From the NCBI RefSeq assembly GCF_900187425.1, contig NZ_FYDJ01000003.1, positions 398,987 through 462,986 of the forward strand: DNA of 64,000 bases, read 5' to 3'. The notes beneath the pieces were generated by a model, which did not search any database, had not been told where the DNA came from, and saw only the letters and a program-made list of their open reading frames with translations. Source of the stretch: Pseudomonas sp. Irchel s3h14. GTDB taxonomy: Bacteria; Pseudomonadota; Gammaproteobacteria; Pseudomonadales; Pseudomonadaceae. The position numbers were made by a program, and so were the translations under genes. Positions 7,372 through 16,748 of this stretch are shown in pieces (within the stretch, counting starts at the first letter, position 1; each line of letters begins with the position of its first letter).

Positions 7372-9816
7372 TTAATCAGCTTCGTGACCGGCTTTATCCG
7401 CCTCAGCCTTGGCCTTCTCGGCTTCTTTACCGAGCTGATCGACGGTCTGCAAATTGCTCTTGCGTACGCTGTCGACGAACCCCTGGAACGGCAGATCGGT
7501 AATGCCCACCAGCCCGAAGTGACCGTTCTCACCATCCAGCAGACGACCGGTCACCGGTTGATCGAGGTATTGGAACCAGTGAACGCCGACGATCGACGGT
7601 TCGCTCATCGCCTGTTTGAGGAAACTGGCGTAAGCCGGCCCACGGTCCTCTTCCTTCGCCAATTGCGTCACGCCGCCCCAGAACGGGCCGCGATCCGCGG
7701 AGCCGAAGTTGAACTCGGTGATCAGCACCGGTTTATCCAGGCTGCGCAGCTTGGCGAAGTCGTAACCGTCCTGCGGTTGCAGGGTGTACATGTTGAAGCT
7801 CAGCACATCGCAATACTGGGCGCAGGACTCAACCGCTTCCGGGGTGCTGATGGCAAATCGGCCACCCAGCAACAGCTGATTCGGCGCGTGCCACTTGAGC
7901 GAGTCGGAGAGGGTCTTGAAGTACGTGTCGGCGAAGACCTTCTGGAAGTATTTGAAGTCGGCTTCGATTTCCGGGTACTCGGCGCTTGGCAGCGGCGGCA
8001 CGAAGCCCGGATCTTCCATCAATTCCCAGGCCGGCAAATCAATGCCCCAGGCTTTGGAAAGGCCCGCCTGATTTCGGTACTTGTCCCGCAATTGCTTGAG
8101 GAATGCGCGCTTGGCCGGCACGTCGGTGGTCATTTTCAAGGTGCCGTAGGCCAAGGCGTAACGGGCTCTCGGGTCGTCGCCGGGACCGGCCCAGGCCAGT
8201 TCGTTATCGGCGAAGTAGCCGATCAGCCATGGATCGTCGCGATGGTCGCGCGCGGCGATGGCCACAGCACGTTCGGTGGCCATGGCGAAACGCGGGTCAA
8301 ACGGATCGGGCATGCCGCCCCACCAGTCGGTGCCGGTGCTGATGCTGGCGTAATCGCCGACGATCGACAGCGGCAAGGTGTACGGCACGCGATCAGCGTT
8401 GGCCAACGCCGGAGCGCTCCAGTTGCCGATAGTGTTGAAGCCCCAGGCTTGCAGGCGATCAAGGGTGTGGCTGGCCCAGCGCTGTTCATCAACCACCGCT
8501 TTGCAGGGTTCGGCAGCTGTTTGCTCAGCTGCTTTCGCGGCGGTCGCTTCAACGGCGCCGGTCTTGGCGGCTTCGGCGACACCGGATTCGGCCGTCGAAG
8601 GCGCAATAGGTTGCTCAGAGGCCTTCTCGGCTGTTGCCTCAACGGCGTCGGCCTTGGCGGCTTCGGCGACACCGGCCTTGGTTTCACTGCCCGGTGCGCA
8701 AGGTTCGCCATACAAGCGCTGCAAGTTGGCGCCATAGAAGTCGTACCAGCGACCGGCATTGTAACCACGGCCCTGATCGGCGCCGTTGCCGCCTCGGTTG
8801 TCGCCTTCGCCAAAATGGCTGGCCAACGGTTCGTCGGGTTTGGGCAGCGATTCAAACATCCACTCGCGGCCGGCGACGTAGGTCTGGTCGACGTCCGGGG
8901 TGACAGTGTTGACCCCGAGCGAATAGAACGGATGGCCTTCCGGCGTCACCAGGTACCAGCGACCGTCGCGCTTCTCAGTGCGGAAAAAGCCGCTGGCCTT
9001 GAATACCGGGCCTTTGTTCCAGCCACCGAACTTGTCCAGGGACGACTTCTCGCGCTCGGCCAGCCAGGTTTTCAGTTGCTGCTGTTCCTTGGCGGCGGCG
9101 CTTTTCAGTTGCTCGTCGCTGCTGACTTTCTCTGGCCATTTGGCCCGGGTCGACTGGCCATAGGCGTCTACTAGGCCGCCAAAAGCCGCTTGGGTAACCG
9201 CATCGCCGTCCTGCACGCCAAAGCGTTCCAGCAGAATGCTTTGCGCGACTTTCGGCTGATCCATCGACAAGGTCACCGACACCACCTGGCTGCGCTCCAG
9301 CTCACCGGCGCTGCTGGCCAGCAATACACGCTGCCCCTCAAATGTCATCGGCATCTGTGGGCCCGCTTTCAGGCCCAGGCTCAATGGCGTAAAGGGCTGC
9401 AGCGGCACCAATAAGGTTTGCGCAGGGCCGGCCGGCAAGTCGACGCGGCTAACCAGTGTCTTGCCGTCGTTGCTCTGGATTTTCACGTACAGGGTCACGG
9501 CCCAGTTCATTGCGCTCTGAATCCGCAAACTCATGAAGCCCGACTGCGACCAGTCCCAGGCGCCCGTCTGCGGGGTCAGACGCAAGGTCGGTTGTGCCAC
9601 CGGGTTGAACGTCACCCGACGCAGCACTTCGCCTTCGGCCGTTTGCTCGGCATTGGATTGCGGCAGGCTGGCGTCCTGAGTCGCCACCTGGACCACATCG
9701 GCGGGGCGCACAAAGTTGAACAGCGTCTGTTGGCCGGCAGGAGCCGCCAGCAAAGGGGCTGCGAACATCAGGGCGAAAACGGCAGGTAACGAACGGCGCA
9801 GCGAACGGTGAATCAT
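7372..9816 (-). CDS. Secreted GH50-like glycoside hydrolase (agarase-family)
   Basis: A protein of about 814 residues. ATG 9816 is the chosen start, giving a typical signal peptide (RRSLPAVFALMFAAPLLAA); AGGGAG lies 12 bases upstream. The N-terminal 250 residues are beta-rich and carbohydrate-binding-like. GWNKGPVFKASGFFRTEK and YLVTPEGHPFYSLG are typical of the beta-agarase family, DNELAWAG is the probable acid/base region, and TEFNFGSADRG the probable nucleophile region. A linker of about 60 residues with two similar copies of GVAEAAK.xAVEATA.KA.EQ interrupts the catalytic region. The substrate is unknown; in a soil pseudomonad it need not be agar. Confidence 0.72.
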   Translation of the reverse strand: MIHRSLRRSLPAVFALMFAAPLLAAPAGQQTLFNFVRPADVVQVATQDASLPQSNAEQTAEGEVLRRVTFNPVAQPTLRLTPQTGAWDWSQSGFMSLRIQSAMNWAVTLYVKIQSNDGKTLVSRVDLPAGPAQTLLVPLQPFTPLSLGLKAGPQMPMTFEGQRVLLASSAGELERSQVVSVTLSMDQPKVAQSILLERFGVQDGDAVTQAAFGGLVDAYGQSTRAKWPEKVSSDEQLKSAAAKEQQQLKTWLAEREKSSLDKFGGWNKGPVFKASGFFRTEKRDGRWYLVTPEGHPFYSLGVNTVTPDVDQTYVAGREWMFESLPKPDEPLASHFGEGDNRGGNGADQGRGYNAGRWYDFYGANLQRLYGEPCAPGSETKAGVAEAAKADAVEATAEKASEQPIAPSTAESGVAEAAKTGAVEATAAKAAEQTAAEPCKAVVDEQRWASHTLDRLQAWGFNTIGNWSAPALANADRVPYTLPLSIVGDYASISTGTDWWGGMPDPFDPRFAMATERAVAIAARDHRDDPWLIGYFADNELAWAGPGDDPRARYALAYGTLKMTTDVPAKRAFLKQLRDKYRNQAGLSKAWGIDLPAWELMEDPGFVPPLPSAEYPEIEADFKYFQKVFADTYFKTLSDSLKWHAPNQLLLGGRFAISTPEAVESCAQYCDVLSFNMYTLQPQDGYDFAKLRSLDKPVLITEFNFGSADRGPFWGGVTQLAKEEDRGPAYASFLKQAMSEPSIVGVHWFQYLDQPVTGRLLDGENGHFGLVGITDLPFQGFVDSVRKSNLQTVDQLGKEAEKAKAEADKAGHEAD

Positions 9817-9912
9817 GAGAACGAAATTCTCCCTAACGACCTTCAATGGGCCAGTGGAAAAGCGATGGCAGAGAGATAGACAACGCGGTGGGCAAATTTG
9901 CCCACCGGTGTA

Positions 9913-12057
9913 TCAGGAAATTTCACGCCGGAAGGGTGGCAACGCATTGAGGATCGCTTTGCCATAACGCTGGGTCACCAGACGTCGATCGAGCAAGGTG
10001 ATGGTGCCGCGGTCTTCTTCGGTGCGCAGCAAGCGACCGCAGGCCTGGACCAGCTTCAGCGAAGCATCCGGCACGGAGATTTCCATGAACGGATTGCCAC
10101 CCCGAGCCTCGATCCACTCGGCCAGGGCCGCTTCGACCGGATCATCGGGCACCGAGAATGGAATCTTCGCGATAACCACGTGCTCGCAGTAAGCGCCGGG
10201 CAAGTCGACCCCTTCGGCGAAACTCGCCAAGCCGAACAACACACTGGAATCGCCGCCATCGACCCGCGCCTTGTGCTTGTTCAGGGTTTCCTGTTTCGAC
10301 AGGTTGCCTTGAATGAACACTTGCTTGCGCCAGTCGCGGTCGAGACCGTCGAACACGTCTTGCATCTGTTTGCGCGAAGAAAACAGCACCAGGGTGCCGC
10401 GCGAACCTTCCACCAAGGCTGGCAAATCACGGATGATCGCCGCGGTGTGGGCCGGCGCATCACGCGGATCGGCCTTCAGGTCCGGCACTCGCAGCACGCC
10501 AGCGTCAGCGTGATGGAACGGGCTTGGAACCACCGCGGTCACAGCTTTTTTCGGCAGGCCGGCGCGCATGCGGAAGCGATCGAAGGTGCCGAGCGCGGTT
10601 AGGGTCGCGGAGGTCACCAGAGCGCCGTAGGCCACATTCCACAAATTGCGACGGAGCATTTCCGCCGCGAGGATCGGGCTGGCGTTGACCTCGATGTCGA
10701 AGAGCGAGCCGCTTTCGGCCAGGGTCAGCCAGCGGGCCATGGGCGGGTTGTCTTCCGGGTCTTCGGCGGTGAACGCGACCCACAATTCCCAGTTGCCCGA
10801 AGAGCGGGACAACAGGCTGCCGAACAGCGGGTACCACTCTTCGGCCTGGTTGCTGGCGATGCCGATGTTGACCTCGCCGTCCATGCCTTCCTTGAGCAGT
10901 TCGGTGAGCCGGGTGAACAGGTCGGTCAGACGGGCAAAGCCCTTCTTCAGCTCGATGCCCATTTCGCGCATGTGCTCGGGAATCACCCCGCCGACGAAGC
11001 GATGACGCGGCCGCTCGCGACCTTCGACGTCTTCGCCGGGTTTGAAATCGGCGACCTGCTCGCAGGCGCTGAACATGAATTGCTGCTGGGTCTTGATCTC
11101 CCGTGCCAGTTCCGGCACTTGTTCGATCAACTTGCCCAGGTCGCCCGGCAGCGGATGCTGGGCCAGCAACTTGGTGAGGTTCTTGGCGGTGGTTTCCAGC
11201 CAGTCGGCGGTGGAACGCAGACGCGTGTAATGGGCGAAATGGCCGATGGCCTTGTCCGGCAGGTGGTGGCCTTCGTCGAACACGTAGATGGTGTCGCGCG
11301 GGTCCGGTAGCACGGCACCGCCGCCCAGCGCCAGGTCGGCCAGGACCATGTCGTGGTTGGTGACGATCACGTCGACTTTGCCCATGCCTTCGCGGGCCTT
11401 GTAGAAGGCGCACTGACCGAAGTTCGGGCAATGACGGTTGGTGCATTGGCTGTGATCGGTGGTCAGTCGCGCCCAATCGGCGTCTTCCAGGGCGGTGGAC
11501 CAACTGTCGCGGTCGCCGTCCCACTTATTGCCGGCGAGTTTCTCGATCATGCTGGTGAACAGTTTCTGACTGGCCTCGTCGACCTCGATCTTGAAACCTT
11601 CTTCTTCAAACAGCTGCGCTGTGGCGGTTTGCGCGTGACCTTCCTGGAGCAACATGTCGAGTTTGGACAGGCACATGTAGCGCCCTCGCCCCTTGGCCAG
11701 GGCAAAGCTGAAATTCAGCCCGCTGTTGCGCATCAGGTCGGGCAAATCCTTGTAGACGATCTGCTCTTGCAGGGCCACGGTGGCCGTGGCAATCACCAGA
11801 CGTTTGCCGGCAGCCTTGGCCGTGGGGATGGCGGCCAGGCTGTAGGCCACGGTTTTGCCGGTACCGGTGCCGGCTTCCACCGCGACAATCGCGGGGTCGC
11901 CACTGCGCCGGCCTTCGTCGTCGGTGTCGATGTCACCGAGGACCTTGGCAATTTCGGCGATCATCAGGCGTTGGCCGTAGCGCGGCTTGAGGCTCTTGGC
12001 TTCGAGAAAACGCGAGTAGGCGCCCTGGATCGTGGTTTTGAGTTCGGTGCTGATCAT
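9913..12057 (-). CDS. dinG: ATP-dependent DNA helicase DinG
   Basis: An XPD-like 5'-3' helicase of 714 residues that resolves R-loops and other structures after DNA damage. Walker A is AGTGTGKT near residue 65. The iron-sulfur cysteines lie within CLSKLDMLL and CTNRHCPNFGQC, and the DEAH-type box is DEGHH. Later motifs include LVLFSSRKQ, FGLASFAEGVDLPG and QACGRLLRTEEDRG. A LexA-type site lies 23 bases upstream of the start (12080-12095), consistent with SOS control. Confidence 0.96.
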   Translation of the reverse strand: MISTELKTTIQGAYSRFLEAKSLKPRYGQRLMIAEIAKVLGDIDTDDEGRRSGDPAIVAVEAGTGTGKTVAYSLAAIPTAKAAGKRLVIATATVALQEQIVYKDLPDLMRNSGLNFSFALAKGRGRYMCLSKLDMLLQEGHAQTATAQLFEEEGFKIEVDEASQKLFTSMIEKLAGNKWDGDRDSWSTALEDADWARLTTDHSQCTNRHCPNFGQCAFYKAREGMGKVDVIVTNHDMVLADLALGGGAVLPDPRDTIYVFDEGHHLPDKAIGHFAHYTRLRSTADWLETTAKNLTKLLAQHPLPGDLGKLIEQVPELAREIKTQQQFMFSACEQVADFKPGEDVEGRERPRHRFVGGVIPEHMREMGIELKKGFARLTDLFTRLTELLKEGMDGEVNIGIASNQAEEWYPLFGSLLSRSSGNWELWVAFTAEDPEDNPPMARWLTLAESGSLFDIEVNASPILAAEMLRRNLWNVAYGALVTSATLTALGTFDRFRMRAGLPKKAVTAVVPSPFHHADAGVLRVPDLKADPRDAPAHTAAIIRDLPALVEGSRGTLVLFSSRKQMQDVFDGLDRDWRKQVFIQGNLSKQETLNKHKARVDGGDSSVLFGLASFAEGVDLPGAYCEHVVIAKIPFSVPDDPVEAALAEWIEARGGNPFMEISVPDASLKLVQACGRLLRTEEDRGTITLLDRRLVTQRYGKAILNALPPFRREIS

Positions 12058-12079
12058 GGATTGTCGGGCGCAAAAAACG

Positions 12080-12095
12080 CTGGATAAATTTTCAG
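12080..12095 (-). promoter_or_regulatory. SOS (LexA) box of dinG
   Basis: CTGGATAAATTTTCAG fits CTG-N10-CAG with an AT-rich core, just upstream of dinG. The family knowledge that dinG is damage-inducible supports the call. Confidence 0.75.
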
Positions 12096-12156
12096 TGGTT
12101 CGGTTCGGCCGCTATCATACCCCGCTAATTAATCCCGCGCAGAACGGAGTACCTCA

Positions 12157-12621
12157 ATGACACCTTTTGGCATCCTTTACACCCTGCATGTCTTGTCAGC
12201 CCTGGTCTGGGTTGGCGGCATGTTTTTCGCGTGGATGGTCTTGCGGCCCGCGGCGATGAAGGCTCTGGAGGGCCCTGCCCGCTTGAAGCTTTGGGTAGAA
12301 GTGTTTCAAGGTTTTTTCCGCTGGGTCTGGGTCGCGGTGGTGCTATTGCCGGTCAGCGGTGTGGGCATGATTCATTTGCAGTACAGCGGTTTTGAAGCGG
12401 CGCCGCGGTATGTGCAGGTGATGATGGGGTTGTACGTGGTGATGACGGCGTTGTTTATCCGGATTCAGGCGTTGATGTTGCCGGAGTTACGCACGGCGGT
12501 GGCGGCGCAGGACTGGCCGACCGGGGCTGCTACGCTTGGGAAAATTCGCAAGTTGGTGGGGATTAATCTGATTGTCGGGTTGGTGCTGGTGGCGATTGCC
12601 TCGACCCGACCGATGTTCTAG
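12157..12621 (+). CDS. CopD-like integral membrane protein
   Basis: A 154-residue protein with four predicted membrane helices. The N-terminal LYTLHVLSALVWVGGMFFAWMVLRPAAM has the HxxxAxxWxGG signature of the CopD/copper-resistance membrane family; the conserved His may bind metal or haem. ELRTAVAAQDWPTGAATLGKIRKLVGINLIVGL is the usual C-terminal half. It is divergent from dinG and monocistronic. A role in copper handling is only a family inference. Confidence 0.8.
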   Translation: MTPFGILYTLHVLSALVWVGGMFFAWMVLRPAAMKALEGPARLKLWVEVFQGFFRWVWVAVVLLPVSGVGMIHLQYSGFEAAPRYVQVMMGLYVVMTALFIRIQALMLPELRTAVAAQDWPTGAATLGKIRKLVGINLIVGLVLVAIASTRPMF

Positions 12622-12629
12622 GGCTTCAT

Positions 12630-12731
12630 GATCGTTCCCACGCTCTGCGTGGGAATGCAGCCCGTGACGCTCCGCGTCACTGGACGCGGAGCGTCCCTTG
12701 AGGCATTCCCACGCAGAGCGTGGGAACGATC
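12630..12731. repeat. Long palindromic element, GATCGTTCCCACGC class
   Basis: A palindrome of about 102 bases with nested arms: GATCGTTCCCACGCTCTGCG pairs with its complement at the far end, and an inner GACGCTCCGCGTC unit is repeated. Four more copies lie at 18951, 21621, 24041 and 50528. Confidence 0.88.
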
Positions 12732-12740
12732 GGTCAGAGG

Positions 12741-13499
12741 TTACAACCGTTGAACAGTCACCGAACCCGCCGCACCGGCAGACCCCGGCTGACCATCAAC
12801 ACCCGGTCTGCCGTTCTTGCCGCCATCGGCCTTGTAAACGAAACAGCCCTTGGCCTTGCCACCCGCGCCCGGTTTACCGCCAGGCCCGGCCAAACCACCG
12901 TCGCCGCCGGCCACCTGAACCTTGATCAGTTCCGCCGGGTAATCGCGCGGCACTTCCAGACGAACCAGTGCACCCGGCGCGCCCGGCTGACCGTCACTGC
13001 CATCACTACCATCGGCACCGCGACCGGCCTGGCCCCAGGTACAACCCGGTGCCTGACCGTTGGCCCCATCGAGACCGACGAAACCCGGTGCGCCCGCGCC
13101 GCCGCGAGCGTCCACCAACAACAGCGGCGCACTCAGTGCCTTGATCTGCAAGTTCAGGTTACGCCCGGAGCGGGCGGCCTTGAGATACGTCCCCGGCGCG
13201 CCGCGAGCCGTGATCTGGCTGCCTTCCGACAACTGCGCACGAATGACCTTCAGCTCAAGCGGCTGTTCGCCGGGGACGATGGCGATCCGCGCTTCACGAC
13301 CCAGACGCAATTCGCCGACGGACACCTCGGTCACATTCGAGGGAATCAACAACGTGCCGTAGTCGGCCACTTCCAGGCGTTCCAGTTGCAAGGTGCTGGC
13401 GGTGTTGGGCAAGCGCATCAAGGAGTTGGTTTCGACGTTCACCACCTGGGCGCAGGCCAACGGGCTGATGAGTGCAGCGAGCAGACAGAGTTTACGCAT
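12741..13499 (-). CDS. Exported collagen-like glycine-rich protein
   Basis: A 252-residue protein. The start is ATG 13499, which gives the signal peptide RKLCLLAALISPLACA. The middle part is beta-rich (about residues 20-120). From about residue 135 to the end it is dominated by Gly-x-y-like repeats interrupted twice (GAPGFVGLDGANGQ, GADGSDGSDGQPGAPG, GGLAGPGGKPGAGGK, GRPGVDGQPGSAGAAG) with isolated cysteines that could cross-link. Such bacterial collagen-like proteins are usually surface or periplasmic. It overlaps the upstream DUF1145 gene by eight bases, so the two are probably one operon. Confidence 0.75.
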   Translation of the reverse strand: MRKLCLLAALISPLACAQVVNVETNSLMRLPNTASTLQLERLEVADYGTLLIPSNVTEVSVGELRLGREARIAIVPGEQPLELKVIRAQLSEGSQITARGAPGTYLKAARSGRNLNLQIKALSAPLLLVDARGGAGAPGFVGLDGANGQAPGCTWGQAGRGADGSDGSDGQPGAPGALVRLEVPRDYPAELIKVQVAGGDGGLAGPGGKPGAGGKAKGCFVYKADGGKNGRPGVDGQPGSAGAAGSVTVQRL

Positions 13500-13770
13500 G
13501 GGAAGCCTTAGACGCGGTCGGAGCCGGGATGGTTTGCAGGTGATAAACACCGAAAAAAAGGATCTTCAGGCGATCAAGCCAAGGATGAGCGCGACCTCTG
13601 AGGCTGCGGAAACAGAACACCGCCTCAAGAAGATGAAGGCATGCCAGCAGGCCGCCGGCCAGATCAACCAGCAGATGCAGAGGATTGACAAACGGCATGA
13701 GCTGATTGACCAGCACCACCAGCCAGAACAGCAGGGTCAACAACTTCCCCAGCCCCCAAAACACGTTCAT
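13492..13770 (-). CDS. DUF1145 family membrane protein
   Basis: A 92-residue protein with two hydrophobic segments (about 5-25 and 30-50), followed by the basic RSLRGRAHPWLDRLKILFFGVYHLQTI typical of DUF1145 proteins. Its function is unknown. The end overlaps the start of the collagen-like gene, which implies translational coupling. Confidence 0.8.
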   Translation of the reverse strand: MNVFWGLGKLLTLLFWLVVLVNQLMPFVNPLHLLVDLAGGLLACLHLLEAVFCFRSLRGRAHPWLDRLKILFFGVYHLQTIPAPTASKASHA

Positions 13771-13918
13771 ACGCTCCCCCGTTGAGAATTATTCTTTGCG
13801 CGCACAGTACCGGCTTCCACGCGGGATAAGCCAGAGGGCAACGGAAAATTCTTCATGAAGGCCGCCGAATGGCCGCCGGACCGACTTAAATTGTCGCCCG
13901 ACGGCTCTATCTCGGGGC

Positions 13919-14632
13919 TCAGCGATTGACGTGCAACTCCACCCGACGGTTTTTCGCCCGTCCTTCTTCCGTTTCATTATCGGCCACCGGCTGACTTTGG
14001 CCCTTGCCCTCGCTGGTGAGCTTGTTCGGCGCCAGGCCCTGGCTCAACAGGTAGGCTGCCACGCTACTGGCGCGACGTTCCGAGAGTGCCTGGTTATAGG
14101 TGTCCAAACCTACGCTGTCGGTATGCCCGATCACCTTGATGCTCACCACATCGGCGCTTTGCAGTTTGGGCATCAGCGAATCCAGCTGAACCTGCGCGGC
14201 TGGGGTCAGGTCGGATTGGTTGAAGGCAAACAGTACGTCGCCAGCGTCGCTCAGGGTGATGACCTCCGATTGCGCAGGTTCGGGCACGCTGACCGGGTAC
14301 TGCGGCAATGGGCAACCATGATGCTCAACGGAAGTATTGGCGGGCGTATCAGGGCAGCGATCACGTCGATCGAAGACACCATCGTCGTCTTCGTCGCCAT
14401 CCTGGGCATAACAGATCAAGCCACCGGTCAAGATACCAAGCGCCGCCCCACCGGCCGCCCAACCGCTACTTTGGAGAGCGCCCAAACCGCCACCCACCAG
14501 GCCGCCGATAACGCTGCAGATTGGCCAGGTTCGTTGATTGAGGGGGGCGGTGCCATCGCTGTGAGTCGCGCAACCGGTCAACAGGCTGCCAAGCAGCACA
14601 ACCGGCAAGACAGTCCGTGTGAGAACACTCAT
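13919..14632 (-). CDS. OmpA-family lipoprotein with thrombospondin-3-like Ca site (paralogue 1)
   Basis: A 237-residue protein. The start is ATG 14632, which gives lipobox LLTGC. A glycine-rich hydrophobic stretch follows (VIGGLVGGGLGALQSSGWAAGGAALGILTGG), then a Ca-binding-like DGDEDDDGVFDRRDRCPDTP, then an OmpA C-terminal domain (IKVIGHTDSVGLDTYNQALSERRASSVAAYL ... NRRVELHVNR). It is predicted to anchor to peptidoglycan from the outer membrane. It is a diverged tandem duplicate of the next gene. Confidence 0.9.
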   Translation of the reverse strand: MSVLTRTVLPVVLLGSLLTGCATHSDGTAPLNQRTWPICSVIGGLVGGGLGALQSSGWAAGGAALGILTGGLICYAQDGDEDDDGVFDRRDRCPDTPANTSVEHHGCPLPQYPVSVPEPAQSEVITLSDAGDVLFAFNQSDLTPAAQVQLDSLMPKLQSADVVSIKVIGHTDSVGLDTYNQALSERRASSVAAYLLSQGLAPNKLTSEGKGQSQPVADNETEEGRAKNRRVELHVNR

Positions 14633-14722
14633 GGTGAAAGCTCCTGTGTTACCGGCCAATGCCGGTCACACAGGAGTAAAGACCCGCATCCGCGACTGCA
14701 CAAGCCGCGGAGTACGAGGGGT

Positions 14723-15418
14723 TTAGCGGTTGATTTTGATTTCCGTGCGACGGTTCAACGCGCGGCCGTCAGCGGTTTTGTTATCGGCAACCGGCTGGCT
14801 TTCACCGGCACCGGTGACAGAGACGAAGCTGCTGCGTGGCACGCCTTCCTGGATGAGGTATTCAACCACCGAGTGAGCGCGACGATCTGACAGTTTCTGG
14901 TTATAGGTATCGCTGCCCACGCTGTCGGTGTGACCGGTTACAGTCAGTTGGGCGTTAGGCGCTTCCCCTTTCAAGCGAGTGGCGATTTTATCGAGTACCA
15001 CTTTGTCGGCAGGGGTCAGCGTGGCCTTGTCGAACTGGAAGTGAACATCGCGAATGACGATGACTTCTTCTCTAACCACGGCTGCTTCTTCGACCACTGG
15101 CGCAGGCACCGGTGGAGGGCAACCGTCGGCATCGACGCGCACGCCTTTAGGTGTTCCCGGGCACTTGTCGCGGCTATCCGGCACGCCATCGCCGTCTTCG
15201 TCGCCATCACCGTGAACCCAGCAATAGGCCGCAGCCGTGCCGCCGACGAGCAGCGCGCCATACCCCGCCCATGCCGAGCTCTCGGTCGCGCCGAGACCTG
15301 CACCCACGACACCACCGACCGCCGCACAGGTCGGCCAGTCGGTTTTCTGCAAACCTGCGCAACCAGTCAACACACTGGTTAGCAGAACCAAGGGTAATGC
15401 TGTGCGAACTATGCTCAT
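14723..15418 (-). CDS. OmpA-family lipoprotein with thrombospondin-3-like Ca site (paralogue 2)
   Basis: A 231-residue protein with the same plan as its neighbour: lipobox VLTGC, a Gly/Ala-rich segment, an Asp-rich GDGDEDGDGVPDSRDKCPGTP, a short Pro/Val linker, and an OmpA domain ending NRRTEIKINR. The OmpA peptidoglycan-binding residues (the Asp of HTDSVG and the Arg of NRR) are present in both copies. The genes are about 90 bases apart on the same strand; each start follows its own gap, so they may be separately promoted. Confidence 0.9.
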   Translation of the reverse strand: MSIVRTALPLVLLTSVLTGCAGLQKTDWPTCAAVGGVVGAGLGATESSAWAGYGALLVGGTAAAYCWVHGDGDEDGDGVPDSRDKCPGTPKGVRVDADGCPPPVPAPVVEEAAVVREEVIVIRDVHFQFDKATLTPADKVVLDKIATRLKGEAPNAQLTVTGHTDSVGSDTYNQKLSDRRAHSVVEYLIQEGVPRSSFVSVTGAGESQPVADNKTADGRALNRRTEIKINR

Positions 15419-15608
15419 CTAGTTTTCTCCTGAGGGATCGGCTTAGAACCGATTCAGGTAGTAAAGACCCGAGTTTTAATCTCCGCCAGCAATAGGCCAT
15501 TGCAGTTTTAACCCGTGTTCACGGCACATCGGCGCTTTTGGGACAAACCAGCTCTAGGCCCGGCCCTTTGAGCAGGCTAGTCTTGGCAGCTCTGATTGAG
15601 GATCTTCG

Positions 15609-16106
15609 ATGATTGCAGGTATTTCTTCGCGCACGCCCCAGCAGGCGTTGGCCGCTTTGCTTGATCGTTACGCCCCCGCGCGCCTGTTGCTGATTGGCGC
15701 CAGCGAGTTCCCCGCGCTTGAAGCTTTCAAGCTGGCGCACCCGGACACTTGTGTGGCCCATGCGGCACCTGGACCGTTGCCTGCTGAATTGGCGGCGCGC
15801 CGGTTTGACCTGGCGCTGGTGGTCGATTGCCTCGAACACTTGCCCAAACGCGATGGCCTGAATCTGCTTGGCGGGGTGCGTAACCTCAACGCCAGTCGCA
15901 TCGCGGTGCTGGCCGACTTGCCGGCCAGCGGCTGGCAGGAGACCGATTTTTTCTCCCTGGCCCTGCAAGCCAGCGAACGCTTCCAGCGCGACGATCAAGT
16001 GCTGACCCTGTTCACCTATGATCTGCTTGATTACAAACAAGTCCCCGACTGGCTCAACTCACGGTTCTGGGCCAATCCGGAAAACTTCGGGAAATATTGG
16101 TGGTAA
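15609..16106 (+). CDS. Conserved protein of DUF6231 type (methyltransferase-like fold)
   Basis: A 165-residue protein. [44 protein letters not shown] and RIAVLADLP follow the order of a Rossmann methyltransferase core (motifs I, IV and V), but the SAM-binding GxGxG is missing. The C-terminus ([28 protein letters not shown]) is strongly conserved in Pseudomonas homologues as I remember them. The function is unknown. It lies four bases ahead of the YchJ gene and is probably co-transcribed with it. Confidence 0.7.
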   Translation: MIAGISSRTPQQALAALLDRYAPARLLLIGASEFPALEAFKLAHPDTCVAHAAPGPLPAELAARRFDLALVVDCLEHLPKRDGLNLLGGVRNLNASRIAVLADLPASGWQETDFFSLALQASERFQRDDQVLTLFTYDLLDYKQVPDWLNSRFWANPENFGKYWW

Positions 16107-16110
16107 CGCC

Positions 16111-16587
16111 ATGAGTACATCCATTTGCCCCTGCGGCAGCGGCACCCTGCTGGATGCCTGCTGCGGCCATTACCATGCCGGTCATCCGGCGCCGTGTGCC
16201 GAAGCCTTGATGCGTTCGCGCTACAGCGCCTACGTACTGGGGCTGATCGATTATCTGGTGGCGACCACCCTGCCCGCACAACAGGCAGGCCTGGATCGGC
16301 AGTCCATCAGCGACTGGAGCGCCCAAAGCACCTGGCTGGGCCTTGAAGTGGAAAGCTCCGAGGTCTTCGGCGGTCAGCCGGAACATGCCTTCGTGACCTT
16401 TACCGCGCGCTGGCACGACGGCAGCGGTGAACACAGCCACCGCGAGCGCTCGTCGTTCGTGCAGAACGCCGGTCACTGGTACTTCATCGATCCCACCGTA
16501 CAACTCAAGGCCGGGCGCAATGATGCGTGCCCTTGCGCCAGCGGGCAGAAGTTCAAGAAGTGTTGTGCGGGTTATTTCAGCAGTTGA
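16111..16587 (+). CDS. YchJ family SEC-C protein (UPF0225)
   Basis: A 158-residue protein. SEC-C zinc motifs lie at both ends: [17 protein letters not shown] at the N-terminus and [13 protein letters not shown] at the C-terminus. The centre carries the NTF2-like YchJ domain ([52 protein letters not shown]). The start is ATG 16111 after the DUF6231 gene, rather than the longer upstream reading. The function is unproven; SEC-C modules bind zinc and often contact the translation or secretion machinery. Confidence 0.9.
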   Translation: MSTSICPCGSGTLLDACCGHYHAGHPAPCAEALMRSRYSAYVLGLIDYLVATTLPAQQAGLDRQSISDWSAQSTWLGLEVESSEVFGGQPEHAFVTFTARWHDGSGEHSHRERSSFVQNAGHWYFIDPTVQLKAGRNDACPCASGQKFKKCCAGYFSS

Positions 16588-16598
16588 GGTGAGTGACC

Positions 16599-16731
16599 TG
16601 TAGCAGCTGGCGAAGCCTGCGTTCGGCTGCGAAGCAGTCGCAAAATCAGAACTCGCGGTGCCTCAGGCAGACCGTGCAAGCCGGATTTACGACTGCTTCG
16701 CAGCCGAACGCAGGCTTCGCCAGCTGCTACA
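16599..16731. repeat. Long inverted repeat (TGTAGCAGCTGGCGAAGCC class)
   Basis: TGTAGCAGCTGGCGAAGCCT and the following GCGTTCGGCTGCGAAGCAGTC are repeated in inverse at the far end, giving arms of about 40 bases with a spacer of about 50 bases. The class differs from the other two REP types in the window. It sits between ychJ and the LEA gene and ends 18 bases before the LEA start. Confidence 0.88.
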
Positions 16732-16748
16732 AGGGAAGGAGTCAGTCC

